64,000 bases of DNA from G963676655 sp963678305 (GCA_963678305.2 CAXXVV010000003.1:1-64000); one strand, 5' to 3'. Positions 44,119 to 53,950 are shown, counted from the stretch's first letter. Notes: generated by a model from the letters alone, not told the origin. Numbers and translations: made by a program.

Positions 44119-45125
44119 TTGAATACACACGACCAACTGGCTGGTCTGATTTGGAAATGGATTGGAGCAATCCAGATTTGCGTCTTTTCAAATATCTTGA
44201 CGCCTTAATTCAGGCTGTGAATGAAAGATGTGATGACCCGCCTTTTACACCTCTTTTTTATTATTTCAACAACATGAAAAGTGGCCCATTCGCTTATTTA
44301 AAATTCAATATGCTTGAGTTATTACATAAAAAAGTCATGGAGCTTATTCCTGGATATGTAAATCATCTTTCCCTGACGCTTGGAAAGATAAAAAATTGGA
44401 CCGTCAATGAGATATTGAATACGCTATCTCTGGATGCGGTTGTTTTACCCTCTCGCTATTCTCTTGACAATTCTGACTGGGCAAAATTCATGTATGGAGT
44501 GATGAACTTGCTGCTGTACAAATCTGTTCCGGTTTCAACGTGGGGTTGGTTTTATGATATTACTGGAAACCATTGGAGTATTGATACCTACGGCACAACG
44601 GCCCAAGAATCTGCCAACAAAGTCTATGAACGGATATCTTATGCCGGGCACTATAATTTAACCTCAATGAGCCAAGGTGATCATATAATTGGGCTAGTGT
44701 ATTGGATAAATGAAAACTCGTCAAATCCTGACTGGCGTGCATATTGGGAGGGGAGTTGTGCAATCCGGGCCCCTTTTTTTAATATCTCTAATCCAGGTCG
44801 AGGCAGTTTTAAGTCAAAATGTCAATTCTGGCTGGAAATTGAACAACAGAACCCTGATTTTCATGTTGACGTCGCGCCGTATGTCGATGGACTAAATCTA
44901 ATTGAGGAAATTACTTTTTCAGAAACCGACAACGTGCATACTGTTGACTTCCCGGTAGAGCTTTATGATTTGCGCTTCGATTTCTCGTCTCTGCCAACTC
45001 CTGTACTCGCAGACATGAGCCCCGGTATGCCGGGAATGTATTTCTATCATACAGGAGGCGGCATTGCCTACAATGGATATCTACTTATGCAACCAGAATA
45101 TAATTTTATCAATACAGGAGAATAA
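44109..45125 (+). CDS. tail protein of unknown function
   Basis: The 338-residue protein overlaps the adhesin-like gene by 10 bp. It begins MAVIEYTRPTGWSDLEMDWS and is globular and aromatic-rich, with no recognised domain (WGWFYDITGNHWSIDTYG). It lies just ahead of the collagen-like fibre, so I place it in the tail tip or fibre base. Confidence 0.6.
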   Translation: MAVIEYTRPTGWSDLEMDWSNPDLRLFKYLDALIQAVNERCDDPPFTPLFYYFNNMKSGPFAYLKFNMLELLHKKVMELIPGYVNHLSLTLGKIKNWTVNEILNTLSLDAVVLPSRYSLDNSDWAKFMYGVMNLLLYKSVPVSTWGWFYDITGNHWSIDTYGTTAQESANKVYERISYAGHYNLTSMSQGDHIIGLVYWINENSSNPDWRAYWEGSCAIRAPFFNISNPGRGSFKSKCQFWLEIEQQNPDFHVDVAPYVDGLNLIEEITFSETDNVHTVDFPVELYDLRFDFSSLPTPVLADMSPGMPGMYFYHTGGGIAYNGYLLMQPEYNFINTGE

Positions 45126-45128
45126 CTT

Positions 45129-46931
45129 ATGCCAATAACTGTTTATGCTTCCGGCGACGGCCGGTATCCGGCGCTTTACGATGCGGCCTTATCGAAAATT
45201 ACAACTAAAAAAGAGTTTTGGCCGGGCGCGTTTTTCGGGACGGTCGGAGAATTTGTGGTCCGTCCGGTCCATACTGACGGCTCGCCGTTTACCCTGGCCG
45301 AGCTAAGTGCAATCGCCTCTTACGATTTCGGCATCGATACGGATTGGAATACCGGTACACCGCCGCCGTTGCGGACAATCACTGGTTTTTCGATTCGGGA
45401 AACAGTTGTCGACGGCGTTACCTGGGGCGAAATCGTATTTGAGGTTGACTTTAGCACGGAAGAGGCCGCTGCGCTGATTACGGATAAGCCTTTTCTGGAA
45501 ATGGGCGCGGAACTTGACGGCTACCTTGCCGGTGAAGACCGGGCCAAACTGGTTGTTCAGTTTCCATTCCTGCTGCTTGGCCGCCGCCTGGCTTCCGGCA
45601 CCGGCACCCCGACGCCCGTTGAAGACGGCTCGCTTTCCGGACCGCAAATCTGGGCTCTTTTCGCAAACCCCGGCGATTATCAGTTCAGCATTGACGGTGC
45701 AACCAACTGGCACGAAACTCAGGCCGCAGATGATTGCTACTATCGTTGGAGTTGGGACGGTGAAAACTTCGGTGACGCTATTCAACTTCCTGACGGAGTA
45801 GCCTCATATACTTATTTTGCCTACGCATCCGATAATACCGGCACGGGATGGAGCCTTATCCCAACGAACAGTCTCAAATACCGGGCGGAAATCATTTCAG
45901 ATACTCCGTTGACTCCAATTGAAACCGATTTCTCCGAGGCAACCTGGGTAAAATACATCGGAGACGACGGCGCTCAGGGCATCCAGGGGCCACAGGGAGA
46001 ACAAGGCATCCAGGGACCGCAGGGAATTCAGGGAGTTGCCGGAGAGGACGGTATAAACGGCGTTGACGGCGTTGACGGCCAGGATGGACAAAACTTCACC
46101 TTTGACGCAACCGGGTTATTGTCAACTCGCAGCATTTACGACGATGAAGCCGAAGACTTCGCATTTCTGGCAACCGACACCGGGGATCTTTACATTAAGA
46201 ATTCAGCTACTTCCGGAGATTGGTCTAGTGCTATTCCATTCCGAGGAGAAAAAGGCGACAAAGGGGATACTGGCGATACCGGTCCGCAAGGGCTAAAGGG
46301 CGATAAAGGCGATACCGGTGATACTGGAGCCCAAGGTGCTCAGGGAATACAAGGTCCACAAGGGGTTCAAGGTCCGCAGGGTGCAACCGGCGCGACCGGA
46401 CCCCAGGGAGACACCGGCCCAACCGGGCCACAAGGTATGAAAGGTGATACCGGAGACACTGGACCGCAGGGCGCAACCGGCCCGCAGGGAGAAACCGGTC
46501 CGCAGGGCGAACAGGGTATCCAAGGTGAAACCGGTCCGCAAGGAGAACAGGGTATTCAGGGGGTAGCCGGTGATGATGGTGAAAGTGCTTACCAGATATG
46601 GCTGAATAACGGCAATTCCGGCACTCAGGAAGATTTTCTTAATTCCTTAATCGGCCCGCAAGGCGATCAGGGCATCCAGGGTGAGACCGGCCCGCAAGGC
46701 GATCAAGGCATCCAGGGTGAAACCGGACCCCAAGGCATCCAAGGAGAACAGGGCATACAGGGGGAACAAGGTATACAGGGAGAAACTGGTCCGGCCGGAG
46801 CTGATGGCGATAGCGCCTATCAGGTATGGTTGGATCAGGGCAATACCGGGACCGAACAAGATTTTCTTGATTCACTCGGCGGCGGAGGGTCTACGTCCGA
46901 TATGATCAGAATAGCGTTAATATTTGGATAA
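45129..46931 (+). CDS. collagen-like tail fibre
   Basis: The 600-residue protein has an N-terminal attachment domain (1-275) and a collagen-like Gly-X-Y rod in two main blocks with GPQGEQGIQGPQG-type repeats. Two copies of a short module AYQ-I/V-WL-N/D-x-GN-x-GT-x-x-DFLxSL interrupt and close the rod, at about 492-515 and 560-583. It ends in a short STSDMIRIALIFG. Collagen rods with such end modules are common in phage fibres, where they form trimers. Confidence 0.9.
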   Translation: MPITVYASGDGRYPALYDAALSKITTKKEFWPGAFFGTVGEFVVRPVHTDGSPFTLAELSAIASYDFGIDTDWNTGTPPPLRTITGFSIRETVVDGVTWGEIVFEVDFSTEEAAALITDKPFLEMGAELDGYLAGEDRAKLVVQFPFLLLGRRLASGTGTPTPVEDGSLSGPQIWALFANPGDYQFSIDGATNWHETQAADDCYYRWSWDGENFGDAIQLPDGVASYTYFAYASDNTGTGWSLIPTNSLKYRAEIISDTPLTPIETDFSEATWVKYIGDDGAQGIQGPQGEQGIQGPQGIQGVAGEDGINGVDGVDGQDGQNFTFDATGLLSTRSIYDDEAEDFAFLATDTGDLYIKNSATSGDWSSAIPFRGEKGDKGDTGDTGPQGLKGDKGDTGDTGAQGAQGIQGPQGVQGPQGATGATGPQGDTGPTGPQGMKGDTGDTGPQGATGPQGETGPQGEQGIQGETGPQGEQGIQGVAGDDGESAYQIWLNNGNSGTQEDFLNSLIGPQGDQGIQGETGPQGDQGIQGETGPQGIQGEQGIQGEQGIQGETGPAGADGDSAYQVWLDQGNTGTEQDFLDSLGGGGSTSDMIRIALIFG

Positions 46932-46948
46932 AAGAGAAAGATAATATT

Positions 46949-47203
46949 ATGTGTCAAGACCGATTAGGACAAAAGGGGAGTTGTGGACCAGGTGGACCAT
47001 GCGGGCATCTAGGGGCTATAGGACTTACTGGTGAGTCACCAATATGGGAGCAGAATATTATTGGCAAACGTAATGAACTTTATCAAGCATGTTTCGAAGG
47101 GTTGTCCTCGTTGAATACCGGTGAAATGGACGAACTTTTCATGCAAATTGATACATTGATTTATAAAATCATTCCAGTAATTATTCAAAACAGGAGTATT
47201 TAA
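46949..47203 (+). CDS. short Cys-rich collagen-like protein
   Basis: The 84-residue protein opens MCQDRLGQKGSCGPGGPCGH and LGAIGLTGESP, two or three Gly-X-Y turns with cysteines, followed by a helical domain (LYQACFEGLSSLNTGEMDEL). It may be a cap or chaperone for the fibre or a decayed duplicate. The next gene starts 2 bp after it. Confidence 0.55.
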   Translation: MCQDRLGQKGSCGPGGPCGHLGAIGLTGESPIWEQNIIGKRNELYQACFEGLSSLNTGEMDELFMQIDTLIYKIIPVIIQNRSI

Positions 47204-47204
47204 A

Positions 47205-47486
47205 ATGCCTTTAAAAAAATGGGTAAACACCAATGTCGGCAGCAGTGATGCAACAATCTTGACGGTTGGAACAGGCAACACTGCGGTAATTTTCGGAATT
47301 AAACTGGTCTGTGACAGTTCAGCGACCATTACGTTGAAACTTGGCAGCTTTGAAAGCAGCTATCAACTTACCGCGAATGTTCCGTATTCAATCGACGATA
47401 AAACCGTCATTGAATCGGACGGGACTTTAGTTTGCAATGCGTCAGCCGGAACCTGTCAGATTTACGTCAGCGGAGACGAATCATGA
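47205..47486 (+). CDS. small beta-sandwich-like tail protein
   Basis: The 93-residue protein reads KWVNTNVGSSDATILTVGTG, then TLKLGSFESSYQLTANVPY and ICQIYVSGDES-like end, all beta. Proteins of this size with a similar pattern lie beside fibre genes in many tailed phages. It overlaps the next gene by ATGA. Confidence 0.6.
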   Translation: MPLKKWVNTNVGSSDATILTVGTGNTAVIFGIKLVCDSSATITLKLGSFESSYQLTANVPYSIDDKTVIESDGTLVCNASAGTCQIYVSGDES

Positions 47487-47767
47487 GTCCGAACGAAAAA
47501 TTATTGAGTAATTATTTGACTGCGGAAAGATTCAATTTGTTAATCTCCAGGCTTGATCTGGAACACGGTCGTTATCAGAATCTGTTCAGCAGGATCAAAG
47601 CTCATGTAGACAGGTTTTTAGATGATGATTCAATCTTTATCAACCATCCCTATGTGCTGGCAATTAACGCAGTCGCAAACGGCGAAACAATAAATCCTGC
47701 TGATATAGTTACAGCCATGGAAACTTTTGTTTTACCTGAATCGACTTATGGAACAACGGGAGAGTAA
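47483..47767 (+). CDS. small helical protein in the fibre region
   Basis: The 94-residue protein starts at ATG 47483, overlapping the previous stop by ATGA. It is helical (LLSNYLTAERFNLLISRLDL) with no family recognised. The next gene begins 2 bp after its stop. Confidence 0.6.
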   Translation: MSPNEKLLSNYLTAERFNLLISRLDLEHGRYQNLFSRIKAHVDRFLDDDSIFINHPYVLAINAVANGETINPADIVTAMETFVLPESTYGTTGE

Positions 47768-47768
47768 A

Positions 47769-49958
47769 ATGGGAATAAAAAAATATTCAGGAGAACCCGG
47801 AGCGGACGGCAAGTTTTTATCTCACCGTGATGCTAAATACGCTGACAGCGGAATTCCGTCGTATTTGAACAATTGTATCGGCTGGTATAAGAATGATCTC
47901 CTTGATAAGAGCGATAACCTATGGGCCAACTATATCAAGGATAATGTCACATGGGCGTCGGATAAAACATATACAACCGGAGATTACGTACACTGCCCCG
48001 GTATTTTTAAATCGCTGATAAACAGCAATACGCAATCTCCGTTTAATCCGGACGCATGGGAGCAGATCAGTTCAGTATGGGAACCGGATAAGACATATGC
48101 GAACGGCGATTATTGTTTGTTTCGACGTCAGTGTTTTCAATCTCAGGTTGATAATAACCTGGGTAATCAACCGCCTATAGCGAACAATATCACCAGCGCC
48201 TATTGGGCATTGTCCAATGATGCTTACTGGTGGAATCCCGGCAGCTATTCAGTCAATAACCTGGTTATTATGCCTGCTGTCTGGCTTTGTATGGACTCGG
48301 CGGCGAACTACTACCAGCCGCAGAGAGGTTTGCCGTTAGCGGTTATGTCCACAGGAGCTAAAACACCGTGGGATAGCGCAACTGAATACAATATATCTGA
48401 TTTCGCGTTTTATAACTCAACTGCCTGGAGAAGTTTAACTGACAACAATACAGGCAATGTGCCGACCACGGGGTCATCTTACTGGGTGGAGGACACGGCT
48501 GGTTGCATAGTGTTAACTGAAGCGTGGCAGGCTTGCGAGACAGTATGGGATAGCGGTACAACCTATACCGATAGCGATTGTGTCCGCTATCACACACACA
48601 TTTACGAGGCAACATCGGCGGCTGACAATCTAAATCAGAATCCGGTGAACAATCCCACATATTGGGAGGATAAGGGCATTCCCGAAAATGTCTGGCAACT
48701 GTGTGACGTCTATTATTGGGCAAGTGGAACGACGTACAGTACAAACAGTAACGCCTATGAGAATCTAGTCTGGCATAACAGCAGCGTATATCTTTCTCTA
48801 CAATCAAGCAATACAGGGAACAATCCAATCACAGCAGATACGTACTGGGATGAGGTTTTTACTCTTCCGCTACCAGATGCTAGAGATTTCTATCAAGATT
48901 ATAAATGTCCTGCGCAAACAGAATACGATCACAGGCCTGTTGCTGATTTTCTATTTACGCCACAACCGTCAAGCGTCGCTGCTAATCTACATTTTAATAG
49001 TGGACCGGCTTGTACGATAACAGACTACACGGTTATTGTAGCATTTAACCCGTCAGAAAGAACGCAGGATTACGTAATCATCAGGAATTTCGCGGATTTT
49101 AAGAACTATTCTAATAAACTCCTCTTGAGGAGCATGAACCCCGAGAGCGCATTTTACTGTTCAACGGGGATTACGTTAACATATGATAAACCGTTAGTTG
49201 CGTCGTTGGGCTGGAGTACCGGGAATGGCGCTTACGCGAGAGTTAGCGGCGTTGAAATATCATCGCAGAGCGGTGATCTGGGTACCCCCTCAAGAACAGG
49301 CTTCGGGGGGATAAATGGTACCTTTGGTATAGTCGGTGGGGATCACAATGAACTCACTGGCGCCTGTACCTTTGATGTTTTAATGTTTAACAGGAAATTA
49401 AGTTCAACGGAAATTGCCGCGGTTGAAAATTTTCTTATGGGCAAATGGAATATCGCTAAACTAAAAGCAGTAACCGCCTCCGGAGCCGGAAATTCAGACG
49501 GAGACGGCACTTATTTGGAGAGTACGATGTCCGCTGTAACATTTGCAAATAATGTAGCTGCTTATGACGGTGAATGGAATACCATGTATACATTTGATAA
49601 GTATCTGCAATATAACTCTGAGGAAGATCGCTGGGAATTATGGCACGATTATACCGAAGACTACGGACCGCTTCCGTCAGGCGCGGTAGAAGGGCCGGAA
49701 ATGCAGTATGTGGTGTCCAGTTTATTCACTTATTCCAGTGAATACGGAAACAGTCATTATCTGTTATACAACGAAACTGACGCCCAGTGGGAGTTCTGGA
49801 TGTGGAATGAATTTTACGGCGAAGAATCACAGATGTGGCAAGATCTGCTGACCTATGTTGCAAGCGGCACATCCAACACCGTACCCGCTTCGGGCTGGAC
49901 TAATGTCAGCGGGATAAGTGCATACGATACCGCCCCGAGTATTACAAGCAACTTCTAA
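47769..49958 (+). CDS. modular adhesin: chitin-binding-like repeats plus lectin-like domain
   Basis: The 729-residue protein (start 47769, after GGAGAG) opens with five or six repeats of about 60 residues with the pattern W-x-x-x-x-x-Y-x-x-GD (WASDKTYTTGDYVHC, WEPDKTYANGDYCLF, WDSATEYNISDFAFY, WDSGTTYTDSDCVRY), similar to CBM5/12-type modules. A LamG/concanavalin-like domain follows (CTITDYTVIVAFNPS ... TFDVLMFNRKLSSTEIAAVE), then an aromatic-rich repeat like that of 43171. It probably contacts host surface glycan. Confidence 0.75.
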   Translation: MGIKKYSGEPGADGKFLSHRDAKYADSGIPSYLNNCIGWYKNDLLDKSDNLWANYIKDNVTWASDKTYTTGDYVHCPGIFKSLINSNTQSPFNPDAWEQISSVWEPDKTYANGDYCLFRRQCFQSQVDNNLGNQPPIANNITSAYWALSNDAYWWNPGSYSVNNLVIMPAVWLCMDSAANYYQPQRGLPLAVMSTGAKTPWDSATEYNISDFAFYNSTAWRSLTDNNTGNVPTTGSSYWVEDTAGCIVLTEAWQACETVWDSGTTYTDSDCVRYHTHIYEATSAADNLNQNPVNNPTYWEDKGIPENVWQLCDVYYWASGTTYSTNSNAYENLVWHNSSVYLSLQSSNTGNNPITADTYWDEVFTLPLPDARDFYQDYKCPAQTEYDHRPVADFLFTPQPSSVAANLHFNSGPACTITDYTVIVAFNPSERTQDYVIIRNFADFKNYSNKLLLRSMNPESAFYCSTGITLTYDKPLVASLGWSTGNGAYARVSGVEISSQSGDLGTPSRTGFGGINGTFGIVGGDHNELTGACTFDVLMFNRKLSSTEIAAVENFLMGKWNIAKLKAVTASGAGNSDGDGTYLESTMSAVTFANNVAAYDGEWNTMYTFDKYLQYNSEEDRWELWHDYTEDYGPLPSGAVEGPEMQYVVSSLFTYSSEYGNSHYLLYNETDAQWEFWMWNEFYGEESQMWQDLLTYVASGTSNTVPASGWTNVSGISAYDTAPSITSNF

Positions 49959-49967
49959 GGAGATGTC

Positions 49968-50657
49968 ATGACTGAAAAAGAAATTCAAGTGTCGTTGCTT
50001 CGAGTCGAAGCAAAGCGCTGCGGACTCGATGCTCCGGATAGCTTTTGGATGGCTCCGGTTGAAGTATTGGCCGATTGCTATAACGGCACCGGCGCAGAGT
50101 GGATGAGTAAACTCTCTCGTAAATTCCTTGATTTCATCCATCGTGAATTGCTTGCCTCGGTCATGATACATGATTATGAAACAAGCATGTCAAACGGCTC
50201 CCAAAAGGGCTTTAAAACCTCAAATAAACGGTTTTATGCTAACTGCAGGCGGCAATCAAAGCTCAAGCACAGCGCGTATAATCCGCTCCGCTATGTTTGG
50301 CTATATAAATCATGGCGCGCTTACCGAATACTGATGAGATGGGGCCGTAAAGCATGGGATGACGCTTATAACCTTAAAGAGAAAGGACTTTCAAGCATGA
50401 AAAAACTCGCCCTGATCGCTGTCGCTTCCATTAGCCTGGCCGCTCTTTCCGGCTGTGCCGGGTACAAAATAAAAGAAGACGGCTCTGTCGAAACCTGGGG
50501 TGTTCTCCGCACCCTGACCGTCAAGCGCGAACTCTATGAATCCGGGAAGCTGAAATCAGAAGCGATATCGACCGATAGTCAGACCAAGGATATTCTCATG
50601 GGCCTGAATGAGTTTATTGACACGGCCGTTAATACTGCCGCGAAATTAAAACCATAA
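49968..50657 (+). CDS. DUF1353-like protein in frame with a lipoprotein
   Basis: The 229-residue frame has two unlike parts. Residues 1-143 read MTEKEIQVSLLRVEAKRCGL, then ELLASVMIHDYETSMSNGSQ and WRAYRILMRWGRKAWDD, which resembles the phage DUF1353-type proteins with their HDY motif. Residue 144 starts a complete lipoprotein signal peptide (MKKLALIAVASISLAALSGC) with its own ribosome site. I think two proteins are read from one frame, with the second starting inside. AAGGAG precedes ATG 49968. Confidence 0.6.
   Translation: MTEKEIQVSLLRVEAKRCGLDAPDSFWMAPVEVLADCYNGTGAEWMSKLSRKFLDFIHRELLASVMIHDYETSMSNGSQKGFKTSNKRFYANCRRQSKLKHSAYNPLRYVWLYKSWRAYRILMRWGRKAWDDAYNLKEKGLSSMKKLALIAVASISLAALSGCAGYKIKEDGSVETWGVLRTLTVKRELYESGKLKSEAISTDSQTKDILMGLNEFIDTAVNTAAKLKP
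50397..50657 (+). CDS. nested lipoprotein, internal start
   Basis: From ATG 50397 an 86-residue lipoprotein is encoded: MKKLALIAVASISLAALSGC with lipobox LSGC, then CAGYKIKEDGSVETWGVLRT. GAAAGGA lies nine bases upstream. Because the signal peptide would be buried in the long product, this internal start is probably the functional one. It may be a spanin-like or surface protein. Confidence 0.65.
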   Translation: MKKLALIAVASISLAALSGCAGYKIKEDGSVETWGVLRTLTVKRELYESGKLKSEAISTDSQTKDILMGLNEFIDTAVNTAAKLKP

Positions 50658-50681
50658 TTGCGAAACGGTTTTCGCAAATTA
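50658..50681 (+). promoter_or_regulatory. palindrome containing the phage-end motif
   Basis: AATTGCGAAA-CGG-TTTTCGCAAATT is a near-perfect palindrome right after the lipoprotein stop, and its right half (50667-50679) is GGTTTTCGCAAAT. It might serve as a terminator, an operator, or a transposase contact. Confidence 0.5.
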
Positions 50682-50713
50682 ACAAAAAAACAAAACAGAA
50701 AGGAAAGCAAATC

Positions 50714-51160
50714 ATGAGACTGTTTAACTGGCTCGTAATTTGTGTCGTCGTCGCAATCTTTGCGATGCTCGCTGCTGGCTGCAACACTACCCAGGATGAA
50801 AGACTGGCCACTGCTAAAAAGGTTTTTACTACTGTCGCCAAGGCGGCGGTAACTATCTATAAAACAGGCGGCAAACAGGCGGCGGCATCTTACATCGATA
50901 AACAGCTTTCTGAAGGCGAGATCGACAAGGACCAGGCTGAGCTGTTGAAGATGGCAATCGATCAAGGTGTCAACGCCCTGGAGAACCTGGCCAATGACGT
51001 CGACAGCGATTCAACCACCACGCCAGCCGGAACTACGGAAGAAACAAAGACAACTTATTCAAAGCCAACAACTTACAGCAATGAGAAAGGTTTTGTAATT
51101 GGCAGATTAAAACGTAAGTCGTTTGTAATTAACAGGTTTGGTAAAATATTTATCTGTTGA
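50714..51160 (+). CDS. second phage lipoprotein
   Basis: The 148-residue protein has a lipoprotein signal (LVICVVVAIFAMLAAGC, lipobox AAGC), a helical region (VFTTVAKAAVTIYKTGGKQA), a Thr-rich linker near 100-118, and a basic C-terminus. AAAGGAAAGC precedes the ATG. It is the last gene before the late terminator and right end. A superinfection-exclusion or lysis role is possible; nothing decides. Confidence 0.7.
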   Translation: MRLFNWLVICVVVAIFAMLAAGCNTTQDERLATAKKVFTTVAKAAVTIYKTGGKQAAASYIDKQLSEGEIDKDQAELLKMAIDQGVNALENLANDVDSDSTTTPAGTTEETKTTYSKPTTYSNEKGFVIGRLKRKSFVINRFGKIFIC

Positions 51161-51182
51161 CAGTTCGCAGCTTGTAAAACTC

Positions 51183-51218
51183 AAAAGGCACGGTAAATTG
51201 ATGCCGTGCCTTTTCCTT
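51183..51218 (+). terminator. Rho-independent terminator of the late genes
   Basis: AAAAGGCACGG (51183-51193), a 10-nt loop and CCGTGCCTTTT (51204-51214) form an 11-bp stem running into T-rich sequence. It ends the rightward late transcription just before the right phage end. Confidence 0.93.
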
Positions 51219-51253
51219 TTATAAAGGGCCTTAGAATTTAGAAAAAATTCGAA

Positions 51254-51304
51254 ATTTGCGAAAACCGATTAGCAACATTTGCGAAAACCATTTTGCATAC
51301 TACA
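51254..51304 (-). promoter_or_regulatory. right transposition end (attR) with two transposase-site candidates
   Basis: Read inward from TGTA at 51304, exact GGTTTTCGCAAAT sites lie at 51289-51277 (R1) and 51266-51254 (R2), 23 bp apart, so contiguous like Mu R1 and R2. R1 starts 16 nt from the end, the same as L1 on the left. Confidence 0.8.
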
Positions 51305-51857
51305 GAAGGGGCGACATATAAAGCAAGGGAATCATCAATCGGAGCAATAAGATAAAGCGTTTTGGATACAACCATCCATATCGTATTCTTAAATCAATGA
51401 ATAATAAATCCCCGTCCATGCGCAGCTGGAGCTACGCGCTCCCAAAAACATCTTTTTTTGCGTTCCATTTTGGATTGCGCTTAGATTTTAGCGCTTTGGA
51501 GATTTGGAACGGTTGGTATTCGAGGTAAAATTCAAGAGTCCCATCAGTCCCAATAGTCCCAGTCAATGAAAGACTTCGACTTTTGGCGGGATCAACCAAC
51601 TATTCAAAAAAGATAAATTCTGTGAAGATAGCCGTGATGGAATCCGGCTCCCACATTGAAAAATCCACATTGTGTTTGTCCGTGTGAATCGGTGTATGTC
51701 CGTGTCCGTCCGTGCAATAAAAAAGGCGCGCCATTGCTGACGCGCCTTGAATATTTCGGGCTGATGAACCGCTGTCATGGTTGTCGGTCGCACCGACCCG
51801 CTTCCGTAGCACGAAGTGCGGAGTATGAAGCGGTTCATCGCTGTCCGTCGTACGGAC
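51305..51857. other. host spacer between prophage and groEL
   Basis: No gene is evident. It starts with the second GAAGG copy and contains an inverted copy of the GGGAGCGCGTAGCTCC unit (51420-51443), a GTGTTTGTCCGTGTGAATCG-type phrase at about 51670-51718, the groEL terminator, and GTCCGTCGTACGGAC (51842-51856). Confidence 0.6.
51723..51748 (-). terminator. terminator of the groES-groEL operon
   Basis: On the minus strand AAGGCGCG-TCAGCAATGG-CGCGCCTT is followed by six T. It is 110 bp downstream of groEL. Confidence 0.9.
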
Positions 51858-53516
<1,659 letters not shown>

Positions 53517-53539
53517 GTTGAAAAATCTCCTGTTTTATT

Positions 53540-53605
53540 TAATTAGAAATTAGGAATTAGGAATTAGAAATGATAGAAAAGGGAAGGCTCCCTTTTAAAC
53601 CCTCT
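53540..53605. repeat. AATTAGG phrase with hairpin in the groES-groEL spacer
   Basis: Tandem AATTAGAAATTAGGAATTAG units (53541-53572) run into a hairpin AAAAGGGA-AGGC-TCCCTTTT. At 1308-1357 the same module has AAAAGGA...TCCTTTT, so the stem differs by a paired change. It sits inside an operon without disrupting it. Confidence 0.8.
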
Positions 53606-53650
53606 ATTATTAACTCATCTTTCTAATTTGAAATAATTGTTTATGATTGA

Positions 53651-53950
53651 TTAGCCGATAACCGCGAGGATATCGTCAACGTTGATGATCTTGTATTCTT
53701 TGTCATCGTGTTTGACTTCGGTGCCGCCGTATTTGCTGGTCAGAACCTTGTCGCCGACTTTGACGTCGAATTTGATCTTGTTGCCTTTGTCATCGGTTTT
53801 ACCGGTGCCGAGGGCCACTACTTCGTATTCCTGCGGTTTTTCTTTCGCGGAATCCGGGATTACGATGCCGCCTTTGACCTGTTCGCCGGCGTCTTCGATC
53901 AGCGCTACGAGAACGCGATCGCCGAGAGGTTTGATGTTGACTTTCGCCAT
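53651..53950 (-). CDS. groES: co-chaperonin GroES
   Basis: The 99-residue protein is a standard GroES: IKPLGDRVLVALIEDAGEQV with the start of the mobile loop (KGGIVIPDSAKEKPQEYEVV) and the roof GGTEVKHDDKEYKIINVDDI. It caps GroEL. It lies 134 bp upstream of groEL in the same direction, and AAGGAGAAAAGAAA precedes the ATG. Confidence 0.99.
   Translation of the reverse strand: MAKVNIKPLGDRVLVALIEDAGEQVKGGIVIPDSAKEKPQEYEVVALGTGKTDDKGNKIKFDVKVGDKVLTSKYGGTEVKHDDKEYKIINVDDILAVIG

Larger units (their letters stand above)
12282..51304. mobile_element. Mu-like transposable prophage, 39,023 bp, with GAAGG target duplication
   Basis: The left end begins TGTA (12282) preceded by GAAGG (12277-12281). 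The right end finishes TACA (51304) followed by GAAGG (51305-51309). A 5-bp duplication with TG...CA ends is the hallmark of Mu-type transposition. From each end inward the first GG of a transposase-like site begins at exactly nucleotide 16. Inside lie MuA- and MuB-like genes, GemA- and Gam-like genes, and a Mu-order head module. Early genes are leftward and late genes rightward. No gene is visibly broken, so the prophage may be functional. Confidence 0.93.

Noticed and set aside
45900..46860. Leftward frames opposite the collagen-like fibre
   Set aside because: They are antisense artefacts of the Gly-X-Y codon pattern.
12289..51297. Alternative prophage ends, for example CA at 51296-51297 or TG at 12309
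   Set aside because: No matching 5-bp duplication exists for these, whereas 12282 and 51304 give GAAGG on both sides and equal spacing to the end motif.
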